A stretch of 58,349 bases of DNA, taken from contig NZ_JPQO01000188.1 of NCBI RefSeq assembly GCF_000773685.1, forward strand, positions 1-58,349, given 5' to 3'. The position numbers were made by a program, and so were the translations under genes. Numbering within the stretch: the stretch's first letter is position 1; each line of letters starts with the position of its first letter. The stretch is from Acinetobacter sp. HR7. Lineage in GTDB: Bacteria; Pseudomonadota; Gammaproteobacteria; Pseudomonadales; Moraxellaceae. Of this stretch, positions 1-7,957 are shown piece by piece. The notes below the pieces were generated by a model. The model did not search any database. It was not told where the DNA came from and saw only the letters and a program-made list of their open reading frames with translations.

Positions 1-236
1 CACTTCAAGTTTTACTCTGCCGAGTGTTTCAGGTTTTTTTAAAAATTACTCAGTTCATATTGAGTAGAATTCATGCAAAAACTTAAACATGTTGATCTAT
101 AGTTGACATTGATAGGGCACGTTTTGGTCACTTTTGGTCACGTAAGCCCACTCTTAACTGATCTAACTTAACTTTTTACTCACTTTGAAGCTGATAGCTT
201 TATAGACTGAAAGAAAAAATGTTATTTAAAATCAAC
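1..236. other. non-coding left edge, no gene recognised
   Basis: No convincing reading frame is visible in this AT-rich stretch. The only structure noticed is a tandem direct repeat of the decamer TTTTGGTCAC at 122-131 and 132-141. It lies beyond the terminator of the tRNA-Gly genes. No partial copy of the tRNA 3' end, which would mark an integration site, was seen here. Confidence 0.5.
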
Positions 237-272
237 AAGAAAAAAGCCCCCATCTTTCGATGAGGGCTTTTA
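237..272 (-). terminator. Rho-independent terminator of the tRNA-Gly pair
   Basis: On the minus strand a 12-bp stem (AAAGCCCTCATC paired with GATGGGGGCTTT, one G-U pair) closes a GAAA tetraloop and runs into a T-tract. It sits five bases past the 3' end of the promoter-distal tRNA gene. Confidence 0.85.
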
Positions 273-277
273 GAATT

Positions 278-353
<76 letters not shown>

Positions 354-399
354 AGGGTCGATTAATTTTTTACTATAAAAAATTAAACAAAAAAGAATC

Positions 400-475
<76 letters not shown>

Positions 476-484
476 ATGCCGTGT

Positions 485-512
485 ATAATACAGCATGCAA
501 AAACAGGGTCAA
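485..512 (-). promoter_or_regulatory. sigma-70 promoter of the tRNA-Gly pair
   Basis: On the minus strand TTGACC (507-512) and TATTAT (485-490) are separated by 16 bp, about 10 bp ahead of the mature 5' end of the first tRNA. This is a near-consensus -35/-10 arrangement as expected for a stable RNA operon. Confidence 0.8.
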
Positions 513-712
513 TAACTTTATGAAAAATCTTGCATCGTTTGCATAAAATAAAATCAATTCTGGCTATTCGCTTTTAAGATTAGACAAAATTTATGCAAAA
601 TTTTGTTAAAACAGTGCCTTGGCACCATTCGATTACGATTCATAAAGATAAAACTCCAGAAAGAACAAGGTATACTGAAAACAGTTTTAATCTTTTTATC
701 GTGGAGAACGCC

Positions 713-1021
713 ATGAGTATCGAACAAGCATTAAGAGAACGCCTTGCTACACTGTCTCCAACTTATCTAGAAGTGGTCAATGAGTCCTCTGGCCATGGCG
801 GTTATTATCCCGGTAAAGAATCGCATTTTAAGGCCGTGATTGTTAGTGAAGCTTTTGCGGGCCTACGTCAGGTACAACGTCATCAGAAAGTTTATGCGGC
901 AGTAGGTGATTTGCTTAGTCCGGAAAAAATCCATGCATTGGCGATTCATGCATTTCTGCCAGAAGAATGGGTAGGGCAGGACACCAGCAGTCCTGAATGC
1001 GCACATGCGCCAAAATCTTAA
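713..1021 (+). CDS. bolA: BolA family protein
   Basis: This 102-residue protein has the BolA fold signature: a basic RQVQRHQKVYAAV segment (about 52-64) followed by IHALAIHAF (73-81) with the conserved His. Family members are cytosolic, pair with monothiol glutaredoxins around a [2Fe-2S] cluster, and affect morphology and stress responses. The frame is open upstream to 593, but ATG 713 is preferred because a GGAG box lies 7 bp ahead and family homology begins there. It is 9 bp from the SirB family gene and probably shares its transcript. Confidence 0.93.
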   Translation: MSIEQALRERLATLSPTYLEVVNESSGHGGYYPGKESHFKAVIVSEAFAGLRQVQRHQKVYAAVGDLLSPEKIHALAIHAFLPEEWVGQDTSSPECAHAPKS

Positions 1022-1030
1022 GAGGAACAT

Positions 1031-1423
1031 ATGGACACTCAGTTACTAGTAAAAATTATCCATATGTCTGCGGCCGGGCTGGCGATTGTTGCCATTCTGG
1101 CTCGTGCTATGACTTTGTTTGTTGGAACTCAAGGCAACTTACCTAATCCGGTTGCACGTAAGCCATTGGTGGCTTTGCAGCATCTAGCGCTGGCTGTGAT
1201 TGCCCTGACCGGTATCATTGCGCTGTTCCTGAAGAATTTTGATGTTCAGCCCTGGTTTTATGCCAAGGTTATTCTGTTCCTGGTGATGATTTCTTCTCTA
1301 GGTAAAGCCTATAAAAAGGATGATTCGATCCTGCTGGTACAGCGTCGCGCTGGCCTGGTTATTGCAGTCATTTCATTAATTGCAATTATTGTTTTGGTGA
1401 TCATCAAGCCAACTTTTGGCTAA
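1031..1423 (+). CDS. SirB2-family integral membrane protein
   Basis: This 130-residue protein is almost entirely hydrophobic, with about four transmembrane helices (near 8-28, 47-66, 74-94 and 105-127) joined by short polar turns. The pattern HMSAAGLAIVAILARA at the start and the overall length fit the SirB family, named after a Salmonella invasion-gene expression factor whose biochemical role is not established. An AGGAA box precedes the ATG by a few bases. It sits between bolA and parA in one direction, so co-transcription is likely. The family call is good; the function is unknown. Confidence 0.85.
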   Translation: MDTQLLVKIIHMSAAGLAIVAILARAMTLFVGTQGNLPNPVARKPLVALQHLALAVIALTGIIALFLKNFDVQPWFYAKVILFLVMISSLGKAYKKDDSILLVQRRAGLVIAVISLIAIIVLVIIKPTFG

Positions 1424-1478
1424 ATCATTTATCAATTAGGCAAATTTTAAAAAGATATAAAAATAATAGGGGGTTTTA

Positions 1479-2315
1479 ATGCGTACACGTGTGGTGTTTA
1501 ATCAGAAAGGTGGGGTAGGCAAGTCCAGTATTGCCGTAAATCTGGCAGCAATCAGTGCTCATGAAGGATTGCGGACATTATTGATCGATCTTGATCCGCA
1601 GGCCAATTCCAGCCAGTACCTGTTGGGTGACGATGCGACCTATTCAGAAAACAAACCGGCATTAGAACCCAATATTGAAAACTATTTTGAAGATGTACTG
1701 GGTGCACAGCAAAACAAAAGCCTGATTGGTAATGCCATTGGCACAATTTTAAAGACCCGTGCCAAAGGGCTGGAAAGCTATCTGCACCAGTCACCTTTCA
1801 AGCATCTGGATGTGATTCCGGCCAGCCCGAGTTTAGGTGAACTAGCTTATGCTTTGGAATCTAAGCATAAAATCTACAAGCTGCGCGACGCGCTGCAGCA
1901 ATTGTCTGGACAATATGACCGGGTATTTATCGATACGCCGCCAGCTTTCAACTTCTTTACCCTATCTGCTTTGATTGCAGCAGATCGAGTACTGATTCCA
2001 TTTGACTGTGATGTATTCTCGAAACGTGCGCTGCATACCCTGATTGAAAATGTCATTGAAACTCAGGACGATCATAATGACCGTCTGGAGATTGAAGGCA
2101 TTGTGGTCAATCAGTTTCAGGCGCAGGCCAAGCTGCCGCGTGAAGTGGTCCAGCAGCTCAAAGATGAAGGCTTGCCTGTACTGGACAGCATGCTACCACC
2201 ATCCGTGATCATGAAAGAATCGCATCAGAAAAATCAGCCACTGATTCATCTGGCTACTGATCATAAATTGACGCAGGCCTATCAATCGTTGTTCAATGAG
2301 ATTGAGCAAAAATAA
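1479..2315 (+). CDS. orphan ParA/MinD-type ATPase
   Basis: This 278-residue protein is a deviant-Walker-A ATPase: KGGVGKSS at 10-17 carries both the signature lysine (K10) and the Walker lysine, IDLDPQ follows at 36-41, and a VFIDTPP switch II-type motif lies further on. Relatives position chromosomes, plasmids or protein complexes by cycling on nucleoid DNA or membrane. No ParB gene is next to it. Instead a lipoprotein gene starts 15 bp downstream, so a cargo other than a ParB-parS complex is possible. A GGGGG box lies a few bases before ATG 1479. The fold is certain; the cargo is unknown. Confidence 0.92.
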   Translation: MRTRVVFNQKGGVGKSSIAVNLAAISAHEGLRTLLIDLDPQANSSQYLLGDDATYSENKPALEPNIENYFEDVLGAQQNKSLIGNAIGTILKTRAKGLESYLHQSPFKHLDVIPASPSLGELAYALESKHKIYKLRDALQQLSGQYDRVFIDTPPAFNFFTLSALIAADRVLIPFDCDVFSKRALHTLIENVIETQDDHNDRLEIEGIVVNQFQAQAKLPREVVQQLKDEGLPVLDSMLPPSVIMKESHQKNQPLIHLATDHKLTQAYQSLFNEIEQK

Positions 2316-2330
2316 TCTGATGAGTGCTTT

Positions 2331-2726
2331 ATGAAACTCGTAAAACTCAGCCTACTAGGGGTGGCTATGATGGCCTTACTCAGTGCTTGTGCTTCGACGG
2401 TGAAGCCAACCTATGTCTCTCCTACGCAATACCAGTCTTTTGACTGCGGACAGATGCAGGGTGAATATAACCGCATCCAGCAGTATATCGACAATGGTGT
2501 ACAACCGCCGAAGCGTACCGGTGTGGGGGTTGGCGTCGGTGTCGGTGGCGGCTGGGGTAGTCACGGTGGCTGGGGCATTGGACCGAGCATTTCCGTGAAT
2601 ATGGGCCAATCTTCCAATACCAAGAAAACCGAGCTGGCACGCCTGCTTGGTGAGCAGGAAGCGATTGTACAAGCTGCCCGTTACAAAGGCTGTCCATTGA
2701 TTGTCCGCAAGGCGGCAGCGAAATAA
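2331..2726 (+). CDS. putative glycine-rich lipoprotein
   Basis: This 131-residue protein has a lipoprotein signal: basic N-terminus, hydrophobic stretch and lipobox LLSAC with C20 as the lipidation site. The mature part contains a Val/Gly-rich run (about 65-85), then a helical ELARLLGEQEAI segment and a CPL motif near the end. I recognise no functional family. It starts 15 bp after parA and is followed by a terminator, so it closes the bolA-sirB-parA unit. Absence of Asp at mature position +2 suggests outer-membrane sorting by Lol. Confidence 0.8.
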   Translation: MKLVKLSLLGVAMMALLSACASTVKPTYVSPTQYQSFDCGQMQGEYNRIQQYIDNGVQPPKRTGVGVGVGVGGGWGSHGGWGIGPSISVNMGQSSNTKKTELARLLGEQEAIVQAARYKGCPLIVRKAAAK

Positions 2727-2745
2727 GCTTTTCTCTACCCTTAAG

Positions 2746-2769
2746 TGCTGACTCTGGTCGGCATTTTTT
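2746..2769 (+). terminator. Rho-independent terminator after the lipoprotein gene
   Basis: Stem TGCTGAC/GTCGGCA (one U-G pair) with loop TCTG is followed by six T residues. It ends the bolA to lipoprotein transcription unit. Confidence 0.8.
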
Positions 2770-2913
2770 AGCAGTGTATTCCAGCTGAAGCCAGTATTTT
2801 GCATAGAAAATACACGGGAATGACTGCTGGGAGCAGTTTTACAAGAATTTTCATCTTGTTATACATTGCTCATATTCGTTAATGTTGCGCCATTCTTTGG
2901 GGTAAGTTTGCGT

Positions 2914-3507
2914 ATGATCGAAAACTGGATTTTTGTCTTGCCGGTGATTGCAGTCTTAATGATTCCAGGGCCGGGCAATGCCATGGTGGCCAGTGCTGCA
3001 CACCAGCACGGTCAGGCCAAAACCAGTTTATATATTCCGGCGATTCTGTTTGGCTATTTTTATGCGATTAACCTGTGGGCCTTACTGATCCATCTGGCCA
3101 CACCGTACTGGCCAAATTTCAGGGTCATGCTCTATGTACTGAGTCTGATTCTGGTGTGCTGGATGACCTTCCGGTTGTTTAAAGTGCAGCAACTGGAAAA
3201 CCATAATCGCAAACATCCCCTGATCCGTCCCAGTCAGATGTTTGCTGCCACCTTAAAAAATCCCAAAGCGGTGCTGTTCGCGGCCGGTATTTTCCCCGAC
3301 GAAACCTGGGACAATGTCACCAATTTTGTGCTGGTCTTTGCGGCCTTTAGTCTGGTAACCCTGCCTGTGTTTGGCTTCTGGATGTCCTTTGGTCAAGCAC
3401 TGCTTTCCGGCGCTTCTGAAAAAAGAAAAACCGACCTCTTGTATAAAGGGTCGGCCTTATTTCTGTTGCTGTGTCTGATTCCGCTTATGATTAGCCTGTT
3501 TAACTGA
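2914..3507 (+). CDS. LysE/RhtB-like membrane transporter
   Basis: This 197-residue membrane protein begins with a hydrophobic helix containing MIPGPGN, the LysE/RhtB family signature, and has about five or six helices. The segment TLKNPKAVLFAAGIFP matches the family's central 'NPKA' motif. Such proteins export amino acids or related small molecules from the cytoplasm. The frame is open from 2866, but ATG 2914 aligns with the family N-terminus and has GGGG about 12 bp upstream. It converges on the DedA gene with a 17-bp gap. The substrate cannot be inferred. Confidence 0.8.
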   Translation: MIENWIFVLPVIAVLMIPGPGNAMVASAAHQHGQAKTSLYIPAILFGYFYAINLWALLIHLATPYWPNFRVMLYVLSLILVCWMTFRLFKVQQLENHNRKHPLIRPSQMFAATLKNPKAVLFAAGIFPDETWDNVTNFVLVFAAFSLVTLPVFGFWMSFGQALLSGASEKRKTDLLYKGSALFLLLCLIPLMISLFN

Positions 3508-3524
3508 TCAGCATTTTTTCACTG

Positions 3525-4163
3525 TTAAGCCGGTTTGTTCTTTTTGAATTTTTGCTGGATATAGCCAAACACGCCCGGCAACACACTAATAATAATGATG
3601 CCGAAGATCAGATGAGTGAAGTTGTCTTTGACGATTGGCATATTGCCAAACAGATAACCCAGCACGACAAAGGACGTAATCCAGCAGAAAGCGCCAATCA
3701 CGTTATAGGTCAGGAAATATTTATAGTGCATGCTACCGGCACCTGCCACAAATGGTGCAAAGGTACGAGCAAAAGGGATGAAACGGGCAAAAATAATGGT
3801 CTTGCCACCGTGTTTGGCAAAGAATTGCTGTGTCGCTAGCAGGTGCTTTTTATTGATAAAGCGCGACTCGATTTCAAATACGCGTGGGCCGATAAATTTA
3901 CCAATATGATAATTCAGCGTATCCCCCAGCGCAGCGGCCAAGAAGAGCAGGGGAATCAGCACCCATGGATCCATTGCACCAGTCGATGCTGCCAGCGCAC
4001 CTGAAGCAAATAACAGGCTGTCCCCCGGCAGGAACGGCATCACCACCAGCCCCGTTTCCACAAAGATAATCAGGAAGAGAATCGCATAAATCCACACCCC
4101 GTAATTGGTGATGAATTCAAGCAGGTGGTCATCAACGTGTAAGATAAAATCGAGCAATTCCAT
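3525..4163 (-). CDS. DedA family membrane protein
   Basis: This 212-residue protein has the DedA (SNARE-associated/VTT) pattern: ETGLVVMPFLPGDSLLFASGALA near 36-58, and FAKHGGKTIIFARFIPFARTFAPFVAGAG near 113-141 with the conserved arginines, followed by C-terminal helices. Members are inner-membrane proteins; several translocate undecaprenyl phosphate or other lipids and support membrane potential and envelope integrity. Length is close to E. coli DedA (about 219). ATG 4163 is the only reasonable start. Confidence 0.9.
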   Translation of the reverse strand: MELLDFILHVDDHLLEFITNYGVWIYAILFLIIFVETGLVVMPFLPGDSLLFASGALAASTGAMDPWVLIPLLFLAAALGDTLNYHIGKFIGPRVFEIESRFINKKHLLATQQFFAKHGGKTIIFARFIPFARTFAPFVAGAGSMHYKYFLTYNVIGAFCWITSFVVLGYLFGNMPIVKDNFTHLIFGIIIISVLPGVFGYIQQKFKKNKPA

Positions 4164-4358
4164 GAGGCGAGTACAAGCAAAAATATGCCTGAAATGCTAA
4201 CAGTCCGGGGCAGGAAAGTCAGTAGCAGAAAGCAAATAAATTAAAGCGGGATCCTTGCCCAAAATACCAAATGTTGAACTTACAAATTATTGCGGAAGCC
4301 GTTTAAAAACAGGCATAGCATAAATGGGTCATGAGAAGAAAAATCAAAGGTGACTCCC

Positions 4359-4805
4359 ATGTTAAATCCTGATTTGACCTTACAAAAAGTCTTTCTCAAT
4401 TCTGCCACTGAAGCCTTGATTAACTTTGTCGCACGTGTATTTATCTCCTTTATTTTTATCGGTTCGGCCTGGATGAAAATCCAGAACTACGATGCTACGG
4501 CAGGCTATATGGAATCGTTTCATGTGCCCAGTGAATTACTGCCCTTAAGCATCCTGCTGGTAGGTGGTGGCGGGCTCGCCCTCCTGTTCGGCGTTCAGGC
4601 ACGTCTGGCAGCGCTGGCTTTGGCAGTCTTTACGTTTATCTGTGGCTTTATCTTTCATGGTTCAGGAACACCGGACGATAACATTCATTTGATGAAGAAT
4701 GTTGCCATGACCGGTGGACTATTATTCGTGTTTTTGCATGGGGCGGGGCAGTTTAGTCTGGACCATCTGATGACGAGAAAAATCACGCAATACCGCAGAA
4801 TCTAA
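4359..4805 (+). CDS. DoxX family membrane protein
   Basis: This 148-residue protein has four predicted helices with the DoxX landmarks: an N-terminal helix ending in FIGSAWMKI, the segment GYMESFHVP, a glycine-rich helix (LLVGGGGLALLFG) and HLMKNVAMTGGLLF near the end. DoxX-like proteins are small inner-membrane proteins linked to redox or thiol stress, mostly of undefined activity. GTG 4350 is also in frame, but ATG 4359 has AAAGGTGA about 5 bp upstream and is preferred. Confidence 0.85.
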   Translation: MLNPDLTLQKVFLNSATEALINFVARVFISFIFIGSAWMKIQNYDATAGYMESFHVPSELLPLSILLVGGGGLALLFGVQARLAALALAVFTFICGFIFHGSGTPDDNIHLMKNVAMTGGLLFVFLHGAGQFSLDHLMTRKITQYRRI

Positions 4806-4814
4806 CACTTCCGA

Positions 4815-4857
4815 TATAATAGTTGTGTGTTATCGAGATGCGGTGAAAAGCCGCATC
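4815..4857 (+). promoter_or_regulatory. promoter and leader hairpin of the first BOF gene
   Basis: A perfect TATAAT at 4815-4820 is followed, in the presumed leader RNA, by stem GATGCGG/CCGCATC (4837-4843 and 4851-4857) with a 7-nt loop. No T-tract follows, so it is not a terminator; the gene starts at 4902. The -35 element is weak. Confidence 0.5.
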
Positions 4858-4901
4858 GGCTTGATCCTTATACAACGATAAAAATAAAAAAAGGACAGAA
4901 A

Positions 4902-5264
4902 ATGAAAAAATATATGCTATGCAGCATCTTGCTTGCTACATCTGGCTCCTTCCTGTGGGCAAAAACTGATGAAGCCATTCTGGTGGAAGCAAAAACCAAT
5001 ACTGTGACGGTTGCTCAGGCTCAAACGCTGCCAGATGAAACTGGCGTAACGCTAAATGGCGAGATTGTCAGGCAGCTGGCGACGCAAAGTGATGAATTTG
5101 AACTTAAAGATAAAACCGGTTCCATCGTGATTGAAGTCGATGACGAACAATGGAAATCCCTCCAACTGAAAGCAGGTGACAAGGTTCGTATCTTAGGTGA
5201 AGTAGACGTCCATAGTGACCAGCCCACGGATATTGATGTGATTCAGATTGAACGGGTGAAATAG
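4902..5264 (+). CDS. periplasmic BOF (YgiW/YdeI-like OB-fold) protein, copy 1
   Basis: This 120-residue protein has a Sec signal peptide (about 1-20, ending near LWA) and a single bacterial OB-fold domain of the NirD/YgiW/YdeI family: TVAQAQTLPDETGVTLNGEIV, then DEFELKDKTGSIVIEVDDEQW and a final RILGEVDVH...DIDVIQIE strand. Relatives are small periplasmic proteins tied to stress tolerance and cation or cationic-peptide resistance. ATG 4902 follows an AAGGACAG box; the frame extends upstream to 4827 without homology. A paralogue lies at 5497. Confidence 0.88.
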   Translation: MKKYMLCSILLATSGSFLWAKTDEAILVEAKTNTVTVAQAQTLPDETGVTLNGEIVRQLATQSDEFELKDKTGSIVIEVDDEQWKSLQLKAGDKVRILGEVDVHSDQPTDIDVIQIERVK

Positions 5265-5496
5265 CAAAGATAAAAGGGGAATTCTGTCAGTCAGATAGGG
5301 TTTCCTTTTTCATATTGATTCTTAATTTCTAATCCTATCAGTCACTTGAATTTGGCTTCAATTTCATCTGAAAAACAGGCTTAAAACCTGAAATAGCTGT
5401 TTACAGAAAAGTGATTTGGGTCACATAAAAACCGGATACAACAGCCAAAAAGTCTGTTTCAATATTGCCTGATGAAGCTACATAGTGGACTCAATC

Positions 5497-5895
5497 ATGA
5501 AGCAAATGTTATTGGTAGTGTTTCTTACCAGTACCATGTTTGCTACCGCATCTTGGGCCGGACAGCGTGAAGCTGCGATGTTAAGGGAAGCGGCTCAAAA
5601 TACAGTGAGTGTTGCGCAAGCAAAACAACTGGCAGATGAAACAGCGGTAACCCTATCGGGTGTTATTGTTAAACGAACAAAAGGTGATCATTTTCAATTT
5701 AAGGATGGCAGCGGAACTATCGAAATCGACGTAGATGATGAGGTGTGGAAACCTCTCAGATTAAAAGCAGGAGATCAGGTCAATATCGTCGGTGAAGTGA
5801 ATGTCCAAAGCGGTCAAGCTCCCATTATTGATGTTGAAAAACTGGAAAAAATACCCGGTAAACATCAACAGTGGCAGTGGTACAACCAGCATTAA
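5497..5895 (+). CDS. periplasmic BOF (YgiW/YdeI-like OB-fold) protein, copy 2
   Basis: This 132-residue protein has a signal peptide (about 1-21, ending SWA) and an OB-fold clearly paralogous to the upstream protein: TVSVAQAKQLADETAVTLSG, FQFKDGSGTIEIDVDDEVW and VNIVGEVNVQSG. It has an extra polar tail ending in QWQWYNQH. The two genes are separated by 232 bp with no obvious terminator, so they arose by tandem duplication but may have separate promoters. The likely role is envelope stress tolerance; the ligand is unknown. GTG 5485 is an alternative start. Confidence 0.87.
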   Translation: MKQMLLVVFLTSTMFATASWAGQREAAMLREAAQNTVSVAQAKQLADETAVTLSGVIVKRTKGDHFQFKDGSGTIEIDVDDEVWKPLRLKAGDQVNIVGEVNVQSGQAPIIDVEKLEKIPGKHQQWQWYNQH

Positions 5896-6228
5896 TAAAG
5901 GATAAATGAGCTACTGGCACGAGCATAGCTCTTGTCTTAATTTAGGCCTACAGCAGTGCTGTCCGAAATCTCTAAATTACTCTCCCATTTAATCCCAAAT
6001 AATAATTCAAACAGGTGATATCCTCTATTCCAGTTAATAGAGGATATCGGAAGCTGATTATTTACAATAATTTTTCTATTTCTTATCTTCAGAAATGATT
6101 CGTTAAACACTGAAGAATTATATTCCAATCAACTAAATATTTGTCCTGTGCGAATAGTGTGCTTAATGCGGCGAAAAATGATAGAATACGGCGCTTATCT
6201 TTCGTTTGCCTTTCTATAGTTGTTTGTC
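5896..6228. other. intergenic region upstream of guaA with a 13-bp inverted repeat
   Basis: No gene is supported here; a 63-codon minus-strand frame has no recognisable features. The region holds a perfect inverted repeat GATATCCTCTATT/AATAGAGGATATC (6017-6029 and 6036-6048, 6-nt loop) without a following T-tract, and an extended -10 element TGATAGAAT at 6179-6187 that probably starts guaA transcription. Confidence 0.6.
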
Positions 6229-7797
6229 ATGACTACCAATACTCAAATCACTGAAGATCGTATCCTGATTTTGGATTTCGGTTCTCAATATAGTCAGTTG
6301 ATTGCACGTCGCGTACGTGAATCTGGCGTATATTCTGAAATGTTTGCCTATGACATGTCTGAAGAAGACATTCGTGCATTTAATCCAAACGGCATCATCC
6401 TGTCTGGTGGTCCTGAGAGCGTACACGAAGAAGGCAGCCCACGCGCACCTGAAATCGTATTCAAGCTGGGCGTTCCAGTATTAGGTATTTGCTACGGTCT
6501 GCAAACCATGTCTGCACAGCTTGGCGGTAAGGTTGAGCCAGGTACAGTACATGAATTCGGTTATGCTGAAGTAGACATTAAAGTTCGCGATGGCTTAATT
6601 GGCGATCTTGAAGATTCAGCAGACAAATTGAAAGTCTGGATGAGCCACGGTGACAAAGTGACTCAAATCCCAGAAGGCTTCCAGATTACTGCCAGCACAC
6701 CAAGCTGCCCGGTAGCGATGGTGTCTGATGAAAAACGTCGTTTCTACGGTATCCAGTTCCACCCGGAAGTGACCCATACTTCTAAAGGTAAAGAATTACT
6801 GTCTAACTTCGTTCACAACATCTGTGGTTGCCGCAGCCTGTGGAACTCTGAAAACATCATCGACCTGCGTGTTCAACAACTGCGTGAACAGATTGGTGAT
6901 GAAAAAGTATTGCTTGGCCTGTCAGGTGGTGTGGATTCCTCTGTGGTTGCTGCACTGTTACACCGTGCGATCGGCGACCAGCTGACTTGTGTATTCGTGG
7001 ACAACGGTCTGCTGCGTCTGAACGAAGGCGACCAGGTAATGGACATGTTCGCGAAAAACATGGGTATCCGTGTAATTCGCGCTGATGCTGAAAACCGTTT
7101 CCTTTCAGCGCTGGCTGGTGAAGTCGATCCAGAGAAAAAACGTAAAATCATCGGTCGTGAGTTCATCGAAGTATTCGCCGAAGAAGCACGTAAACTGGAT
7201 GGCGTGAAGTTCCTGGCACAAGGTACGATTTACCCAGACGTGATCGAATCTGCTGCAAGCAAGCAGGGCAAGGCACACGTGATCAAATCTCACCACAACG
7301 TGGGTGGCTTACCAGAAGATCTGGCATTTGAACTGGTTGAACCTTTACGTGACCTGTTTAAAGATGAAGTACGTAAATTGGGTACCACTTTAGGCCTTCC
7401 TCATGAAATGCTTTACCGTCATCCATTCCCAGGCCCAGGTCTAGGTGTACGTATCCTTGGTGAAGTGAAGAAAGAATATGCTGACATTCTTCGTTTAGCA
7501 GATGACATCTTCATGCAAGAACTGCGTGCAAGTGGCTGGTACGATAAGACTGCCCAAGCATTTGCGGTATTCCAACCGGTGAAATCTGTTGGTGTCGTTG
7601 GTGATGGTCGTCGTTATGCATGGGTGATCGCACTGCGCGCAGTTGAAACAGTAGACTTTATGACAGCACGTTTCGCACACCTTCCATACGAGCTGGTTGA
7701 CAAGATCTCAACTCGTATCATGAATGAGATTGCTGAAGTTTCACGTGTGGTTTATGACGTTTCTTCTAAACCACCTGCAACGATTGAATGGGAGTAA
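6229..7797 (+). CDS. guaA: GMP synthase (glutamine-hydrolysing)
   Basis: This 522-residue cytosolic enzyme converts XMP to GMP using ATP and glutamine, the last step of de novo GMP synthesis. The N-terminal class I amidotransferase has nucleophile C88 in GICYG and the pair H178/E180 in QFHPE. The ATP-pyrophosphatase domain has the P-loop SGGVDSS (232-238), and the dimerisation domain ends with PPATIEWE. Length matches E. coli GuaA (525). A TTG at 6220 is in frame, but ATG 6229 begins the homology. It is monocistronic, followed by two hairpins. Confidence 0.98.
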   Translation: MTTNTQITEDRILILDFGSQYSQLIARRVRESGVYSEMFAYDMSEEDIRAFNPNGIILSGGPESVHEEGSPRAPEIVFKLGVPVLGICYGLQTMSAQLGGKVEPGTVHEFGYAEVDIKVRDGLIGDLEDSADKLKVWMSHGDKVTQIPEGFQITASTPSCPVAMVSDEKRRFYGIQFHPEVTHTSKGKELLSNFVHNICGCRSLWNSENIIDLRVQQLREQIGDEKVLLGLSGGVDSSVVAALLHRAIGDQLTCVFVDNGLLRLNEGDQVMDMFAKNMGIRVIRADAENRFLSALAGEVDPEKKRKIIGREFIEVFAEEARKLDGVKFLAQGTIYPDVIESAASKQGKAHVIKSHHNVGGLPEDLAFELVEPLRDLFKDEVRKLGTTLGLPHEMLYRHPFPGPGLGVRILGEVKKEYADILRLADDIFMQELRASGWYDKTAQAFAVFQPVKSVGVVGDGRRYAWVIALRAVETVDFMTARFAHLPYELVDKISTRIMNEIAEVSRVVYDVSSKPPATIEWE

Positions 7798-7834
7798 AAC
7801 TGGGCTTTCACGAAGCACTGCTTCGTGCCAGTTT
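7797..7834 (+). terminator. hairpin after guaA
   Basis: Nested arms AAACTGG/CCAGTTT (7797-7803, 7828-7834) and CACGAAGC/GCTTCGTG form a long interrupted stem ending in TTTT. It overlaps the guaA stop region and may act as a first termination or mRNA-stabilising element ahead of the stronger terminator at 7888. Confidence 0.55.
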
Positions 7835-7887
7835 TACGCCGAGAACTGTGTTCGAGGCTATTTAGGGTGACCTAAATATTTCAAATT

Positions 7888-7913
7888 AAAAAGAGCGCTT
7901 AGGCGCTCTTTTT
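7888..7913 (+). terminator. Rho-independent terminator downstream of guaA
   Basis: Stem AAAAAGAGCGC/GCGCTCTTTTT with loop TTAG. The A/T flanks make it potentially bidirectional. It isolates guaA from the restriction gene. Confidence 0.88.
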
Positions 7914-7957
7914 AATTTAGAATAATAGAAATTTTAAAATAAAATTAACATATTGCT

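Noticed and set aside
122..141. Tandem decamer TTTTGGTCAC as an attachment or iteron site next to the tRNA-Gly genes
   Set aside because: Only two copies, no match to the tRNA 3' end and no integrase or replication gene in view.
593..712. N-terminal extension of BolA
   Set aside because: The frame is open but has no homology and the good ribosome site and family start are at 713.
5937..6128. 63-codon minus-strand frame upstream of guaA
   Set aside because: No ribosome site and no recognisable protein features; it spans the 13-bp inverted repeat.
7739..7754. AGTTTCACGTGTGGTT inside guaA as a second parS site
   Set aside because: Only the left half matches (10 of 16), the right arm is wrong and the sequence is explained by conserved guaA codons.
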